From the NCBI RefSeq assembly GCF_030867095.1, contig NC_081831.1, forward strand, positions 72,306,716 to 72,370,715: a stretch of 64,000 nucleotides of DNA. The letters run 5' to 3'. Below, piece by piece: positions 13,195 to 25,630 of this stretch. Numbering within the stretch: the first letter of the stretch is position 1; every line of letters starts with the position of its first letter. A program made the position numbers and the translations under genes. The notes beneath the pieces were generated by a model, which made no database searches, was not told the DNA's origin, and saw only the letters and a program-made list of their open reading frames with translations. The DNA is from Alligator mississippiensis. Taxonomy: Eukaryota > Chordata > Crocodylia > Alligatoridae.

Positions 13195-13720
13195 GCTGCC
13201 CCCATTTAGTTCAGCGGTTAGAGCACTCGACCAGACTGTGGGAGATGTGGGCCAAATTCCCCCCTGCCCGAGGGGATGTGAACCCACACCTCCGAACACT
13301 CAAGGGACTTCAGGAGCAGGACAGAAAGGGTTATCCTGTTCCCTCTTGCGGTGTCAGTCCTCTTGACATAGAATAATTAAATACTCATTGGGGGCAGAGA
13401 AAGGGAACCATACTCACTAGCCATGTGGTGAGAGAACTCCCCCAAGAAGGAAGAGACTGAGATTTCATATTCTACTTTACATTAATCTTTCCATAAAGCA
13501 GGACCTGGAACCCAGGTCTCCCATGGCCCAGATACGCACGCTGACCAATAGGCTAGAAGTCATCCTCCTTCTCTTCTCTTCCCTATGGCCCAGTGTCCCC
13601 TAACTCCAGCACAGCCTATAGCCTGGGAGTCAGGGAATTCTCCTGGATGCTGAAAAATGTGAGTTCAAACCCCAGCAGGCAGAGGGAACCTAAGCTGGGT
13701 CTCCCATACCCTTGGCTAAT
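13195..13720 (+). repeat. tRNA-derived SINE-like remnants
   Basis: TTAGTTCAGCGGTTAGAGCA at 13205-13224 resembles a pol III A box, and GTGGGCCAAATTCCC about 30 bases on resembles a decayed B box. Text such as AACCCAGGTCTCCC (13511-13524) and GAGTTCAAACCCCAGC (13661-13676) repeats the theme in both orientations, suggesting two or three old SINE pieces. It is not a functional tRNA gene: the cloverleaf cannot be completed. Confidence 0.45.
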
Positions 13721-16389
13721 GCTCTAGGCATCAAGTTGTTGGATCTTGCCTTTGGATGTAGCCACCTACAGGGGTTGTTTTTCCCACCAAAGGTCCTCTG
13801 GGGATCTAGCCACAAGTATCAATTCTGGTAATAAGTGGAAAGAAGCCTGTCTGACACTTCTTTGCTTGATGACTATCTACTTAAGAGCTTGGCACAAACA
13901 GGGAAGGAAGCCCAGCCCTCCAGGGAGTGAGCAACAGCTTTGTCCAGTCTCTAGTGACCTTGACAATTTTACACCACCAATTTTAAATCCAGGCTGATGG
14001 ATTAATCAAGGCTGATTTGAACCTGCTGCACTCTGTCAGTGTCTTTGGTCTGATCTTCATGCTTCGGTAATTTCCCATTTTAACTGCTTCTGTCAGGGGC
14101 AAGGCTGTTAAGACAGCAGAGTGCTCTTTGCCTCCCTTCTACCACAGAAAAGCAATTTGCACAAATGCTAGCAAGGAACCACACCACGAGGGTGGAAAGA
14201 AAGACACAGCCTAATTTCTGCCGAGTGCTGCTGGACAGGGTTGAGCACACACATGCTCTTATTAGTTAGGGCCTCAGAAGCTGTCCTGAAATTGCTGAGG
14301 TCAACAAAACACAGAGACAACAAGGAAAGGACTCATGCCAAAACCAAACTCAGAGCAGCCTCCTAACACCCTCTTCCCAAGCTCCCTGCCACTCAACAGA
14401 AAATCAAACACCCTCCTCAACATCTATTGCAATATTGTGTAGCAGTAGTCCGACAGTTTGCAAGAGTTTAGGTACTGTTCAAGGTTACAGATCCCAAAGA
14501 CACAGTATTCGACAGCCTCTCTCCTCATCAATGCATACACTTGCCACATGAGATCTATTCTATTTACATCCATAACGAGGCTGCCCCAGGCACCATTTCA
14601 TGCAAAACCTATCAGATTACTAGTGAAGTGGAACGGCAGTGCAGCGCCAAGCTGCCAGCTGGCACACCCATGTTCAAGGGTGGATGGTGCTGGCATGGTC
14701 CCCCTGGGTCAATGGTGGCTCTGTTTGTTATACACAGAGAACGGAAGGGCAGCGGACAACACCATTTGCCAATCCATTCTGCTGAATGAGCCAGGGAGCT
14801 GACTGCCCTTAATTCTGGCAGGAATTTCCCCTCATTTGGGCAAGAAGGAAGGCAGAGCAAATCTTCCAAAAGCATTTGGGATGGAGCCAAGCCTTGTTGC
14901 AGACACTGTGGCTGGAATCATGCTCGGCCTTGAGGACAGCGGCACCAATACAAGTTTCCTCCATCTGCTCTGCCCCTACTACCCTGGTCACCTGACAGGC
15001 TGAGTGTCCAGCCCCCACGGGCATGTGTTGCTTCCTCCTGGGTGGTCATTTGTTTTAATCACAAGCCAATTTCTCTCTATGGGGAAGTTCCTCCAAAGCC
15101 CACCTCTCTTTGTAACAGGTCACTAAAAGAGAAAGACTCTTTGAGAGAGCTAAAGTAAAGGGAGCCCTGAGTCCCAAGAAACTAGGTGCAACACACTGTC
15201 CAGTTCCCCGCAGACTAAGAGCTACCATACAGCCCCATCAACTCTCTTGATTTCAGTGGGGTAGCTTCATTTACATCTGTATGATTTGTGTCAAAGTGCT
15301 TGCACAGTATGCTGTGTAGATGCTCATTCCCGAAGATCTGCAAAATTTTACACAATTGGTCGGCAAGATTTCAAGAATACATTTCAATACGGGACGCTAT
15401 GGAGACAGGGATAAATGGCTCAGGTCCACATCTCTGAACCCTTGCCTCTTCCTTGAATATTTAAGGAACTCTGCAAAGCATGCAAACAAAAATCAATAAA
15501 AGCTTCTTGGGAGTCGTTATGGCTTATTGTTAAACATTTACAGGATTCAAGGCGTGGGGAATGGAGCTCTTTGAACCCCATTAGCTTTAAAAGTTGCACA
15601 GCCCAATCCCAACAGTATCAAAGGAAGAATATACTCATTACAAGAGAGCTGTAGGAAAAGCTAATTTAGGAACTGCAATAACCTCATTGACAGAATGGAC
15701 TGTAATGGCCTCTTCAAAGCCATTACTGAGGGTAAAGTGAGCTAGTACAAAGCTGTTACACTGCACATTCAAAGACTGTAAGGTAGAATCAGAATGATCT
15801 GCCAGAGGACCTTTCAGCACTACAGGTCTGTACCCTTTGAATTTGAACAGTGGAAATTACATACTGCCCAAGTATAATGGAAAGCCCTTCCTGGGGTAAA
15901 AAGTGTCTAGTCAGGGAGCAGACTGGCAGGGGTACGGGAGCTAATGATGGTACACTCATAACTCATGCTCCGCGAGATATAACTCCCAATAGATTCTGCA
16001 TATCTTCCAAATGGGACCACCTGTCTCCCTGTACACCAATTTGTTCAGAAATTAAATTGTTCATTATGATAGCTCAAATATTGCCAATTAATTTGTTTTC
16101 AAAATTAACTCTCCCAGGAGACAAATGACTGCAGACCACATTTCTCCTACATTTCTTATTTTGGGTTGGGCGAGACACCCACTGGGTTCATTTCACATCT
16201 TGAATATTATCTTCACAATCATCGGGACCAGAGAGTTTTGATTTTAAGCAGGAGCTTAGCTTTAGGAGCACAACGTAACAGCTTTGCAAAAAACATGCTG
16301 GCTCGCTAAGCCACCACGGTATGGCCCAATGTCACTCCTGGGGCTAGTTGTAGGGGGGTGTACCTGAGCAGAGACTCTATAAATTTGGC
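13721..16389. other. Non-coding stretch
   Basis: No gene, RNA or transposon could be supported. Open frames of about 60-115 codons lack recognisable homology. Confidence 0.4.
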
Positions 16390-16535
16390 TCTATACATCT
16401 GGACAAATTGCTTAACCACACTGCATCTCCCTATGGGGATAATATACACCCTCCTTACAAAGATGCTGCAAAGCTTGAATCATTAGTATTCATGGAGTAC
16501 TCCCTGCCCAGTGGTGAAAAGTGCTAAGGAAATGT
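16390..16535 (+). repeat. MIR-like SINE remnant
   Basis: Contains the tail section of a MIR-type SINE: GGACAAATTGCTTAACCACA, CATCTCCCTATGGGGATAAT, then AAAGATGCTGCAAAG and AAAAGTGCTAAGGAAATG. Old and diverged. Confidence 0.55.
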
Positions 16536-17535
16536 AAAGAATACCCACTGCAGGGCTTCCCTTCTGAATGAGCGCTTTCCAACAGCTTTTTCCAACCCAG
16601 CACTCCCCTAGCTTGAAGCTGCAAACAGTTGTGAGAATGTTTTTAATCAAAACACAAACCTGGTTTCATTTACCAGATACTGGCTTTTAATTATGGGAGG
16701 GGGGGATGAAGCAGATTCAGTGCTGCCCTGCATTAATCCTGCTTTTTTCGGGAGATAACAGCATCATTAATACATCCCAGTGGAAACAACAGCTTGCAGG
16801 TGTGTGAATGGTTGGGAAGTCATGAAGAGGAGACAGGCTCATTTCACATTTAGAGGGACCAACACAACTAATGCAGAGATGGAATTTAAGCTGCAGTAAC
16901 TCAGATATCAGGAACAGTTGTACCTGGAGGTCTGGAACAGTACTCTCCTCCCATCTGCACAGCAGGTCTCCTGAGCAGAGATGGTCCATGGGCCACTGGC
17001 CACCTGTGCATTGACTGCTCACATGGTAGTAGTTCTAGCACCTCATTCCCAACAGCTGAATCTCAACAGGTGCATATAAAAAATACACATATTCCTGAGA
17101 TCACTTTTCTACTTAAGCAAATGTTTTTTACTGCCAACAAATTCTGTGGGCTTGTGAAGGCCAGGGAAGGTGGACTACAGAACTGGGAATGGGAACAGAC
17201 ACTTGATTGAAACACTGGATAAAAGTGCTTGCAAGCTCATGGCTTTGCAATTTGCCTCCAGGAGACATATGACAGGGTGAAACAAATGCAGACCCTGCAC
17301 AGGCCAGTGCAAATCTGCAACAGAAAGTTGACACCATCTATTTTACTATGAACAGGGATGCCTGAACAACTGAATTTTAGGCTGCCAGGGCTCAAAGTGG
17401 CTTCCTTTATTTTGGAAAAACAGGGTTTTCTTTTCCACATATAGCTTTGGTCAGCCCAAGTCAATCTACAACCCCCTCAAAGCAGTTGCCAGCCACTGAA
17501 ACCTAGATATCCTGAAAATTATAGGATTGCTACAG
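16536..17535. other. Non-coding stretch
   Basis: No supported gene or repeat. A 101-codon open frame (16717-17022 -) has no recognisable family. Confidence 0.4.
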
Positions 17536-17543
17536 GGAATGAG

Positions 17544-17704
17544 CAGCACCGTACCAAGACTCATGGTGGCCCTGAGGGCACTTTTAGTATCGGGTCCCCC
17601 TTCGCCAGAGATAATAATAAACATTATCTTCACCATTTTCGGGCCTCCTTTCTGTCTGGGCCCTGGGTGGCTGTCTGGTTTGCCCATGCCTGTGTCCGGC
17701 CCTG
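17544..17704. mobile_element. hAT-type non-autonomous transposon, perfect 8-base duplication
   Basis: 161 bases. Left end CAGCACCGTACCAAGAC; right end, reverse complemented, CAGGGCCGGACACAGGC. The ends match at CAG, CCG, AC and AG. Flanked by the same 8 bases GGAATGAG at 17536-17543 and 17705-17712. No transposase. The perfect duplication suggests it is younger than the copy at 2335. Confidence 0.85.
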
Positions 17705-17865
17705 GGAATGAGTCTACCTTAGCTCAAGTAGTAGTGGCCTAGGTTTCTATCCCCAAAGTCCCATGAAGAGTTTAGAGCGTACAAATGCCCACATATAGAA
17801 AATCCATTTGTGCTTCCAGCACTCAGTAAAGTAACCTCACAACACCACTTGGTTTTGTTCTTCTT

Positions 17866-18010
17866 GTTCTTTTACAGAGGAGAAAACCAATGAATAGGAA
17901 GATGTAGTGACTGGCCAAACTCATGCAGAAAGCAGTGACATAACCAGGGCTGGCACCTCTGGTCCCAGCTCCCAGACTCTGGTCATGGGAGAATGCAGTG
18001 TCCTGAGAGC
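17866..18010 (-). repeat. MIR/L2-like SINE remnant, reverse orientation
   Basis: Follows the reversed MIR text: TTTTACAGAGGAGAAAACCA, GTGACTGGCCAAACTCATGC, AGTGACATAACCAGGGCTGG. Old and diverged. Confidence 0.55.
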
Positions 18011-20944
18011 TACACCTCTTCTTGCTTAGCAAACGATAGAAAAAACAACTTGCATTGTGGCAATGGAAAGGGTTAAGACTTGGATCAGGTTAAATAAATA
18101 CAAAGCACTCAATGGTTTTACAAATTATGGATCCAATATACTGTATAACCCAGATCTAATAAAGGAGATTTCTCCAGACTAGAAATTATATTGCTTCAGT
18201 TCTGTGATAAACTGCTCAGGCACTGCTATCAACACCTTTCAATATCATCTTTAAAAGTCCAGCTGGTTGTACAGCTTTAATTAGCTTACTTGGTCTTTTA
18301 TCATTTGTTGATCTGTTAGCCTCATCGCTGTTTAGCTAAATCACAGGAGAAATAGAAACGTGCCTTGGAAAATATTACTGACATAGGGTTCTGGAAAAAT
18401 ACCTTCATTATATTAATAAGCTTTCCCCATAAGGCAAATTCTATGCGAGCTGCTGCACAGTCTTAATTTCTCATTTATTTGGATTCCATTTTGATTTTCT
18501 GTCTCCTGCTAAATATTACTTTCTTATGGGGCTTTTGTTTTTTGCATTGATTTTTGGGATTGTGGCCATATTACACTGGAGATGAAATCCAAACTACTTG
18601 AATTTGGATTACAAATAAAAATTTTGACAAATCCTTCTCATGGTTTAAGGAAACACCAGCCACTTTCATCTGGGCCAGAACTCGAATAGTAGTTACTGCA
18701 CCATTTGCTGCTATAATCAAGGACATATGCCAATGGTGGATGGATGCTCTGCTTTCCAAGGGTCTCTTAAAAAGGATTCTCTCTGGACTCCTACTCAGCA
18801 TTGGAGCAGTTCCCATTCAATAAAGCCATCAGCTACAAGTCTTGTAATCTAAAAGAGCTGGCAATGACACATGTGGAACCTACGGAGAATCCATCAAAAC
18901 CCCTTACTCGTGTGCCCTGCGTCTGATTCAGCACAGGATTATTTTCTTTCTCTCTTACACATAAAAGTCTTGTTCTTGATGGACACTTGCACAGGGTCAC
19001 TTTTATAGACACGAGTGGTTTTTATTTCAGTGCATATTCAACTTGTGCGTGTGTGTGAAGGAAGGAAAAGCCAGGGCTCATACATGCGAGAGTCAGGAGA
19101 TCTATAAACTTTCTGGGCTAGATCTAATGGGCAACTACAGCTACCATGATCTTAGTACAGCAGGAAATCACAGCCTCTGAAACTCAAGACCTTAACTTCA
19201 CTGGTTTCCAGTTTCACCCATCTGACAAAGAAAACAACAATGTGTGCTCAAAGGAGAACTGTGTGCATGAACTGCTGAGTAGTAGCAAAACTCACTGAGA
19301 TGCTCAGGTTGAGGTTGCTGTTTCAGCTTTTGGTGTCATTACATGGTGCAGAATCTCTGCTTGCTATTTTGCAAGTGCTTGAACCAAACCCAAAGACTCA
19401 CCCATGCCTAGTGAGAGGATATTCCTGCTGCTACAGAGCTTTAGAAAAATTGATTTCAAGAAAAATAAAGTCCCCATGCCTAGATAATTTCCCTAAAAAA
19501 CCTCTTTATCCCCTTTATCTGTAGGCTGTGATTATAGGAGATCTTTCCTCTGCCTTTTTGTTTAGTAAGTACTAAGATTTCAGTCGCAAGGATTTGTTTT
19601 GAACTGTTACCAAAAAAAAAATGGGGGAAAAGTAAGTGTGAGGAAAAAGTCCTCTCCCACAGAGCCACATCCAAACGCTCCCCTTATGAAGTGTTTCTGT
19701 ACTGAGCACACCACAAAACACAGGTACTCTGAACCACTGGTGAATCTCTCACTTGTGAAAATGGTAGGACTATTTGTATGTCAAGACCGGTCCTTGAGTG
19801 GTAGCAGGAGATTCTGCTGCTCAAACACCCACGCAAATTAGTTTGCCATCACTCAGACCCAATGATCAAGGCTGGAGATATTGTTCATCTCCAATGACAT
19901 CTTGACCCAACCTGATGCCACCTAATGACAAAGAACTGTATTAATGGGTTGGTTTACTTTCCCTATCCCTTCTCCAACAGGGTAGGCTGTGCACATGCTT
20001 CTGTGATATATTGCAAGTTGTCTGAATTTGCCCATCATATTGATCAAGGAGGCTGTATTCAGTTTAATACCCTCACTATGTTCTCATCTTAATTTAAAAG
20101 CTAATTTTCTCCCCATCAATGCCAAGGCTGAAGAAAGCAGAGCAGTTGTAGTGCAACGTGCCAGTCTATCATTTCCCAGCCCAATCAAGCAAAGGGTTTT
20201 AAGAAAATAGACTTTTTATTGCTTTCTGCATGGCAATTATTTTTGTGCATCCTTATTCCAAGGCTTTTCTGTTGCACTGTAAGAGAAAGCAATTTCCTAC
20301 TAGAGTTCAGGTGACTTTAAAAAATAGAGCTTCAAGGTAGAGGGAATTGATCAATACAACCCATACATCTGAGAGCATAAATGGCTCTCTCAGTGGGATG
20401 GTGTAGGTTTTGCTTCAACTTGCTCTCCACCTTCCTTATTAAGCTCTTTATAATTCACCTTCTGGAAAGAGCCTTAGCTCCAAGCTACAAAAAATTAATT
20501 AATTAATTAAAATCCCTGTTCAGACAGAAGCTGAAAGGACCTAGAGACAAGATAAAATAAGCTGCCTGCAAGTGTGTAGAGAGCCAAATGTGTAGCTCTC
20601 CATGCCAGCAGGAGATTAAACCAAGCAAGGATTAATAGTTTGGAGCATGGCTACTATCATTTCTGTACAGTGTTCCTGACTACTGGGGCTACTTTAAGAG
20701 TAATCTTATGGGATCAAAAGAAGTGAAACATCTCTACCGAAGAGGGCATAAAGAATGCAGTGCTGTGTTCACAGAACAGTGGATGGCTGTAACAGATTTG
20801 TATTTTTGGGACAGCAATTCAGCTCAGAGGCCACTTAGGGCTAGCAGTCAAATTAAAGAGCAGCTTTTGAAATGGGTCATGTTTTACTTCAGCTCGAACT
20901 CCACGTGATAAAAATGTCATTTGTGTGGCTTAATGGCATCACAC
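18011..20944. other. Non-coding stretch, AT-rich
   Basis: 2.9 kb without a supported gene. 18200-18570 is strikingly AT-rich with few signs of transposon origin and could hold a conserved non-coding element; that needs an alignment. A short TTAA-type repeat (AATT)n lies at 20495-20510. Confidence 0.4.
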
Positions 20945-21752
20945 AATACATGTGCGCCAATTTAGGGGGGGGTTAGATGAGTTTGCATCAGTGCAAACTA
21001 AACTACATCTGAATGTACTTTAGTTCACAACGTTGCAAATTGCAACGATTGCAGCTGTCAGCTCGGCCCCGGCTGTGCGAGAAGCAGGCAGCCTCGGCAG
21101 AAAAAAAGGATCAGGCCCCTCACTGCTTCTACCTTCAGCAGGCGCCTTCTGAAGGCAGAAGTGGCAAAGGGCCCAATCCTTTTATTTCCGGTGGAGCCTG
21201 TCTGCCTCTCCCACCACCCGGCAGCAAGCTGGCAGCAGGCCTAGTGGCCCATGACCTGCGGGGGACCCTGGTCCTTCCCTCCACAGCAGTGGTGCCCCCC
21301 CCCAGGGCCACCTGGGCAAGCTGCTAGTGAGCCGGGTGCTGCCCCAGCTTGGATGCATCACCCAACCCGATCCAACTGTTCCCTGAGCCTGTCCGCTGGA
21401 AGCCCATTGGAAGCTGCTTCCCAAGCAGTTCAGGGAACAGTTGGGTAGGGCTGAGTACTGCCTCCGAGCTGGGGCAGCACCTGGCCTGCTAGCAGCCCGG
21501 CCTGGTGGTGCTCCTGCTGCAAAGGGAAGGACTGGAGCCCCTGCAGCTCAGGGGTTGCTCAGCCCACCGGCAGCTCACCTCCTGGCCGTGGGCAGGCTAT
21601 GGCTCCGACAACAAAAAAAAGGATCAGGCCCCTTGCCGTCATGTGACAGAAAAATTGACATGGTGGGCTTCAATTAAAAACCCACCGTTTCAATTTAGGG
21701 GGCACAGAATAAAACCCTGAGGGCTAAACCCTCATCACGTGTACAAGCACCC
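20945..21752. mobile_element. Large palindromic non-autonomous DNA transposon
   Basis: Imperfect arms of about 240 bases each (about 21160-21400 and 21412-21640) mirror one another about position 21408. Landmarks that pair: CCAACTGTTCCCTGA at 21372 with its complement at 21430, GGGTGCTGCCCCAGC at 21334 with 21468-21482, GTCCTTCCCT at 21271 with 21533-21542. A smaller palindrome lies at about 21105-21180. The right end CACGTGTACAAGCACCC resembles termini of the MITEs at 6433 and 43849. The left end is uncertain. No protein. Confidence 0.65.
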
Positions 21753-21774
21753 TATGATACTGGATTCAGTAACA

Positions 21775-21880
21775 AGAGTGTAATCTCTTCAAGGCAAGGA
21801 ACGTCTTTGTTGCATGTGCTTACGGTGCCTAGCATGTTGGGGTCCTGGCTCGCGAACAGGAGTCTCAGTTGTGCCCAAAG
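21775..21880 (+). repeat. L2/MIR-like 3' tail
   Basis: GTAATCTCTTCAAGGCAAGG followed by GTGCCTAGCATGTTGGGGTC resembles the common L2/MIR-type ending (a short clause on a total supply figure followed by GTGCCTAGCAC). Short and diverged; could be another family sharing that tail. Confidence 0.4.
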
Positions 21881-23389
21881 TACAAGTACTAGTTAGACAC
21901 CAGCATTCTGGACACTTCCCTGTTTTCCACTCAAGGACACCCTGTATAATGTGACACAAGAGGGCTTTATCAGCCCACACAAATGAGAGCGCATGTGAAG
22001 CAGCTAGGCTGAACTGATTTGAGGTTTCTTATGCTGAGAACTGAGCTCGTAGTTGGACCCCAGCACCTGGTGACAAACAGTGGGCTGCAGGTTGGTCCAT
22101 GACAACTGCAAGGGTTCCTAGCAAAGCATGAAGATGTCCAGCCTCTGACCCAACCCAGCACACAGGGCCACTGGGCCTTTGCAGCCTGTATGGTGATGGG
22201 CCCCAAACTGTATCTATGAACTGGTTTATAGCTCTGCTGTGAAGGAAATAAGGTGTACTGCCTGGAACATGGTGGAGAGAGCGCTCATTTCCTGGCCAAG
22301 ATGAAGCTAACCATGGTACATTGTCAGCCTGCCCCTCCCAGACGAGGGGCACATACAAAAGCAGACACAAAGACACTCGGCGGATTCCTTCCTTTGTAAA
22401 AAAGGCCTCTTGCTACATCGCGCTTCCTCCCAGCACCTTGACAGCTGCCCCTTTGTTTTACTACAGGCAGCCACCTGCTCTCATTTCCAGATCTAACAGC
22501 AAATCAGGTGCCTGCTGACTTTCTTCTCCCAAAATGGCTTTATCCTCTCAGCAGCCAGTAGTTTTCAGCATCAATCACAAGGCAACATGGACACCTGCCA
22601 GCATAAGCACTAGCCGCATAGAAGGTGAGAAGAGATATATGGAATAGCCTCTGGAATTTGAGGTTCGGCCTAGCAGATTGTGTTGGGCCAGAAGGGTGAA
22701 GCATGGTGGTAATAGCTTTCAAGACAACGGGAGCCTCCTGTGCTGAAATTCTGCCAGATGTAATAAATGCACAGAGCTATCATTGTGTTGCTCTCCAGCA
22801 GGGACAGTGCTGTCCCACTTAAGTACACGCCCGAATGCAAACTGTTACCTACCAGACTTTGGAGGACAGCGTTTTGTCAGTCTAGGGTTGCAGCTGGCAG
22901 GTACTGTCAATCAGGCTCACATCGTGGAAGTGCACAGGCAGGAATGCAGTGTGCAGCCCCGGTAGCAAGTCTGCAAGCCCAGAAAGGAATGGTAGCCTGC
23001 TCCTTTTGAAGCAGGCTCCTGGAAATAGGTTTTTGACCAGAGAATGCTTCACGTGCCATCCCAGACATGCTCAGTGCCAGGGCAGAAGAGGATTCACCTG
23101 AACCAATGAAAAGGTAAAAGACCCAGAGACCCTTTCCTCTGCCTTTCATTCCAAGATTGACACCGGTTACCAGGTAGCTGAACAGACGCTGAACGGGTCA
23201 CAGCAGTCCAGGACCAGCGAACATCCACTGCCTTGATTTCTCTACGGAGATAGTCTTCCCCAAACTGGAAGATTGATTTAGAAAGAGGGCTACTTCAAGA
23301 GGAGTCCTCCCTTTCCCCATAAAGTCTGGTGGGTAGAAAAGACAAGAGGCCATATGCAGAAATTCGACCTCAGCTCTTCAGTGGCCAAG
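21881..23389. other. Non-coding stretch
   Basis: No supported gene or repeat. Open frames of up to 115 codons (22029-22376 -) carry no recognisable domain. Confidence 0.4.
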
Positions 23390-23660
23390 TCCTTCACCTT
23401 CAGGGTGGGGAGTTGGGGATGGAGCCCCCCACCTTGCGGACCCAGCCGAGCGCCCCCAAGACCCCAGCAGGGGTAGCCAGGCCAGGTCCACAAGCCGGGT
23501 TGTGTCCCACCCCAAACCCCAACTCTGGCCATGGCAGCCCCTGCCGCTGTCAAGCCACTTGCATGGGGGGCAAGGGGTGGAGGAAGGCAGGCTCCCCTGC
23601 CTTGTGGACCCGGCCTGGCTTTCCCCAAGATCCTAGCACAGGTAGCTAGGGGGGGGACGG
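23390..23660. repeat. GC-rich partial tandem duplication with inverted parts
   Basis: CCTTGCGGACCCAGCC at 23432 recurs as CCTTGTGGACCCGGCC at 23600, and CAAGACCCCAGCAGGGGTAG as CAAGATCCTAGCACAGGTAG, a direct repeat with an offset of 168 bases. Between them GGTCCACAAGCCGGG is an inverted copy of the same phrase. It is probably part of a GC-rich MITE. Open frames on both strands (up to 134 codons) are due to GC content. Confidence 0.6.
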
Positions 23661-24149
23661 TAAGTGTGGTGGGGATGGCCTCACAAAGCCTCATGGCCCC
23701 ATCAGATACTTCATGAGATGAGGGTTAAATTTTTGCATGATCGGCCATTTTAAAAGCTCTGTGCAGCCATGAACACTTGCTACCTTACGGCTATGAAGCA
23801 ATTTCAGGGGCCTCATCACATGAAAAATGTAACTTCTGTACGCACCCTAATGCAACCATCAGAAGCCTCTGTGTTTAAGACTGTAGTGCCACATGGAGAG
23901 AGCAGGCGCATTTAAGCTTGATGTTCTCTACAGATACCTGCTTTCTATTTTAACAGACCCTGCCATTTCTTAGAATTAATCTTTCCCTAGGATTTTTTTA
24001 AAATCAGGATAGATTAGTTCTTTTGAGTCAGCCACTTGAATACTAACAGGGGGCTTCCCAAGTCTTTTTCCGACCTTCTAACCCCTGGCTCCTCTAGGTA
24101 ATGCTTATAAAAACCTCCCATTGATATTAAAGGAGGATCAGACTAAGAA
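23661..24149. other. Non-coding stretch
   Basis: Nothing recognised. Confidence 0.4.
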
Positions 24150-24340
24150 ATTAAGAGCCAAGGCCAGTCTGCTAGCAGTCAGGGGACCTATTCCTAATTC
24201 TGCTATTGACTTAGAAGGCTCTTGAACAGTTCAATTCTTGAATAGTTCAATTCTTGTACCACAGTTTCTGCATCTATAAAAAAGGAGCTAATAATTACCT
24301 CCTGTTGTAACGTGAGTGAAAGCACAATAAGCATTATATT
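24150..24340 (+). repeat. MIR-like SINE remnant
   Basis: In MIR order: CAGGGGACCTATTCCTAATT, then TGCTATTGACTTAGAAGGCT, TTTCTGCATCTATAAAAAAG, and AATAATTACCTCCTGTTGTA. A duplicated 16-base phrase (AGTTCAATTCTTG) lies in the middle at 24228-24256. Confidence 0.65.
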
Positions 24341-25397
24341 ACTGAGGTATATCAGGCCTAGATCCATTTATTTTGAGACCTCTGGCACTACAAAAATCCT
24401 GCCGTCCTGTACAGTAAGGAGTTAAGAGACCAAAAGGATCAGTTTTAATAATTCCGGGTGCAGTATTAGCTCAGATACATGAGCTGAATCTATATGGCGA
24501 GTTAACAATTCACCAGCAAGGAAACAATTTCAGGAGCTATTCATTTAAGCAATAGTTTCTATTCCATCTAAATATTGGAAGCAATAAAGGCTCCTACGCA
24601 CCTAGTAAAAGAGATGAGAAAATGGCAGGGTATTAAAATCAGAGAATGGGAGCCAGATGTTGGAGCTGCAAGGAAGACAAGGTAACAGATTTTTTTTTTC
24701 TCTATGCTGGCTTTCTGTGCAAAAATCACCAGAGACAGCAGGGACTTCTCCCAGCAGTACCTTTTTACATCCTGGCAGGGGGACACATGGGGGAAAGGTG
24801 GGACAGATTTTGACCTCAGAAGCAAGTGGAAATGTAACCGTCATCTTCAAATGAGAGAAGGCTTAGGGCTAAAATGGAGACAAAACCAACACTGCTCCTT
24901 AATATCCCTACGGTGCATGAAGCAGAACCTCTGTGGAATACCACAAAGGCAATGGGTGTTCAACTGGTAGGCTTCAGAAGTGGGCTACAAAATTTGATAC
25001 TGTACAGGAAGGGGGGAAGGGAATAGAAGGGGTCAGCTAAAACCCCCAAATATTCTTTCAGAAGCAGGCAGTGTACTAAGCTGAGATGCCAAGAAGCAGC
25101 CTAAACCCCTCAGTGCAATGCTGCAGGCAGACTAATTGGTTCTGCTGAGAGGCAGAGATAATTATCCTTGGCCCAGCACCATCTGAATGCATCTATGCTG
25201 CTTCAGGCTTAAAGCCAGCACACACAGAGCTAGCTTGGATGTCTCTGCAATGTACTTGGCAAGAAGACCAAGAGGCAGGTAGGCTGTGGGGCTCCTTGTG
25301 GGGTGAGGAGAGATCAGCTGTAGGGTTGTAGATAGGATTGGGTGGGGATGAGGGGGTAAGTGGGTTGTAGACTGTGAGGAAGGCTAGGGAATCGCAG
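24341..25397. other. Non-coding stretch
   Basis: No supported gene or repeat; a T run at 24690-24699. Confidence 0.4.
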
Positions 25398-25405
25398 CTC
25401 TAGAC

Positions 25406-25622
25406 CAGCAGTATCAAAAATACAGCCTGCAGGCTGGATCTGACCCATGGAGCTCCATCATCCAGCCTCCGGTGCTGCTCTTGGGTCTCGAGCTGACCTA
25501 CACGCAGCACATGGCATGCGCCAGACCAGCCACAGATACATGCAGCGTGGGCCTGGGACCCATGCTGCATGTGGCACCTGCCAGTCAGGGCTGCATGGAG
25601 CCAGATGAGTTTGACATGCCTA
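25406..25622. mobile_element. hAT-type non-autonomous transposon, worn ends
   Basis: 217 bases between CTCTAGAC (25398-25405) and CTCTAGAT (25623-25630), an 8-base duplication with one mismatch. Left end CAGCAGTATCAAAAATA; right end reverse complemented TAGGCATGTCAAACTCA, which shares the TCAAA core but has lost the terminal C. No transposase. Confidence 0.6.
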
Positions 25623-25630
25623 CTCTAGAT

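Noticed and set aside
13205-13260. A tRNA gene
   Set aside because: A-box-like and B-box-like text only; the cloverleaf does not close and the B box is broken. Treated as SINE remnant.
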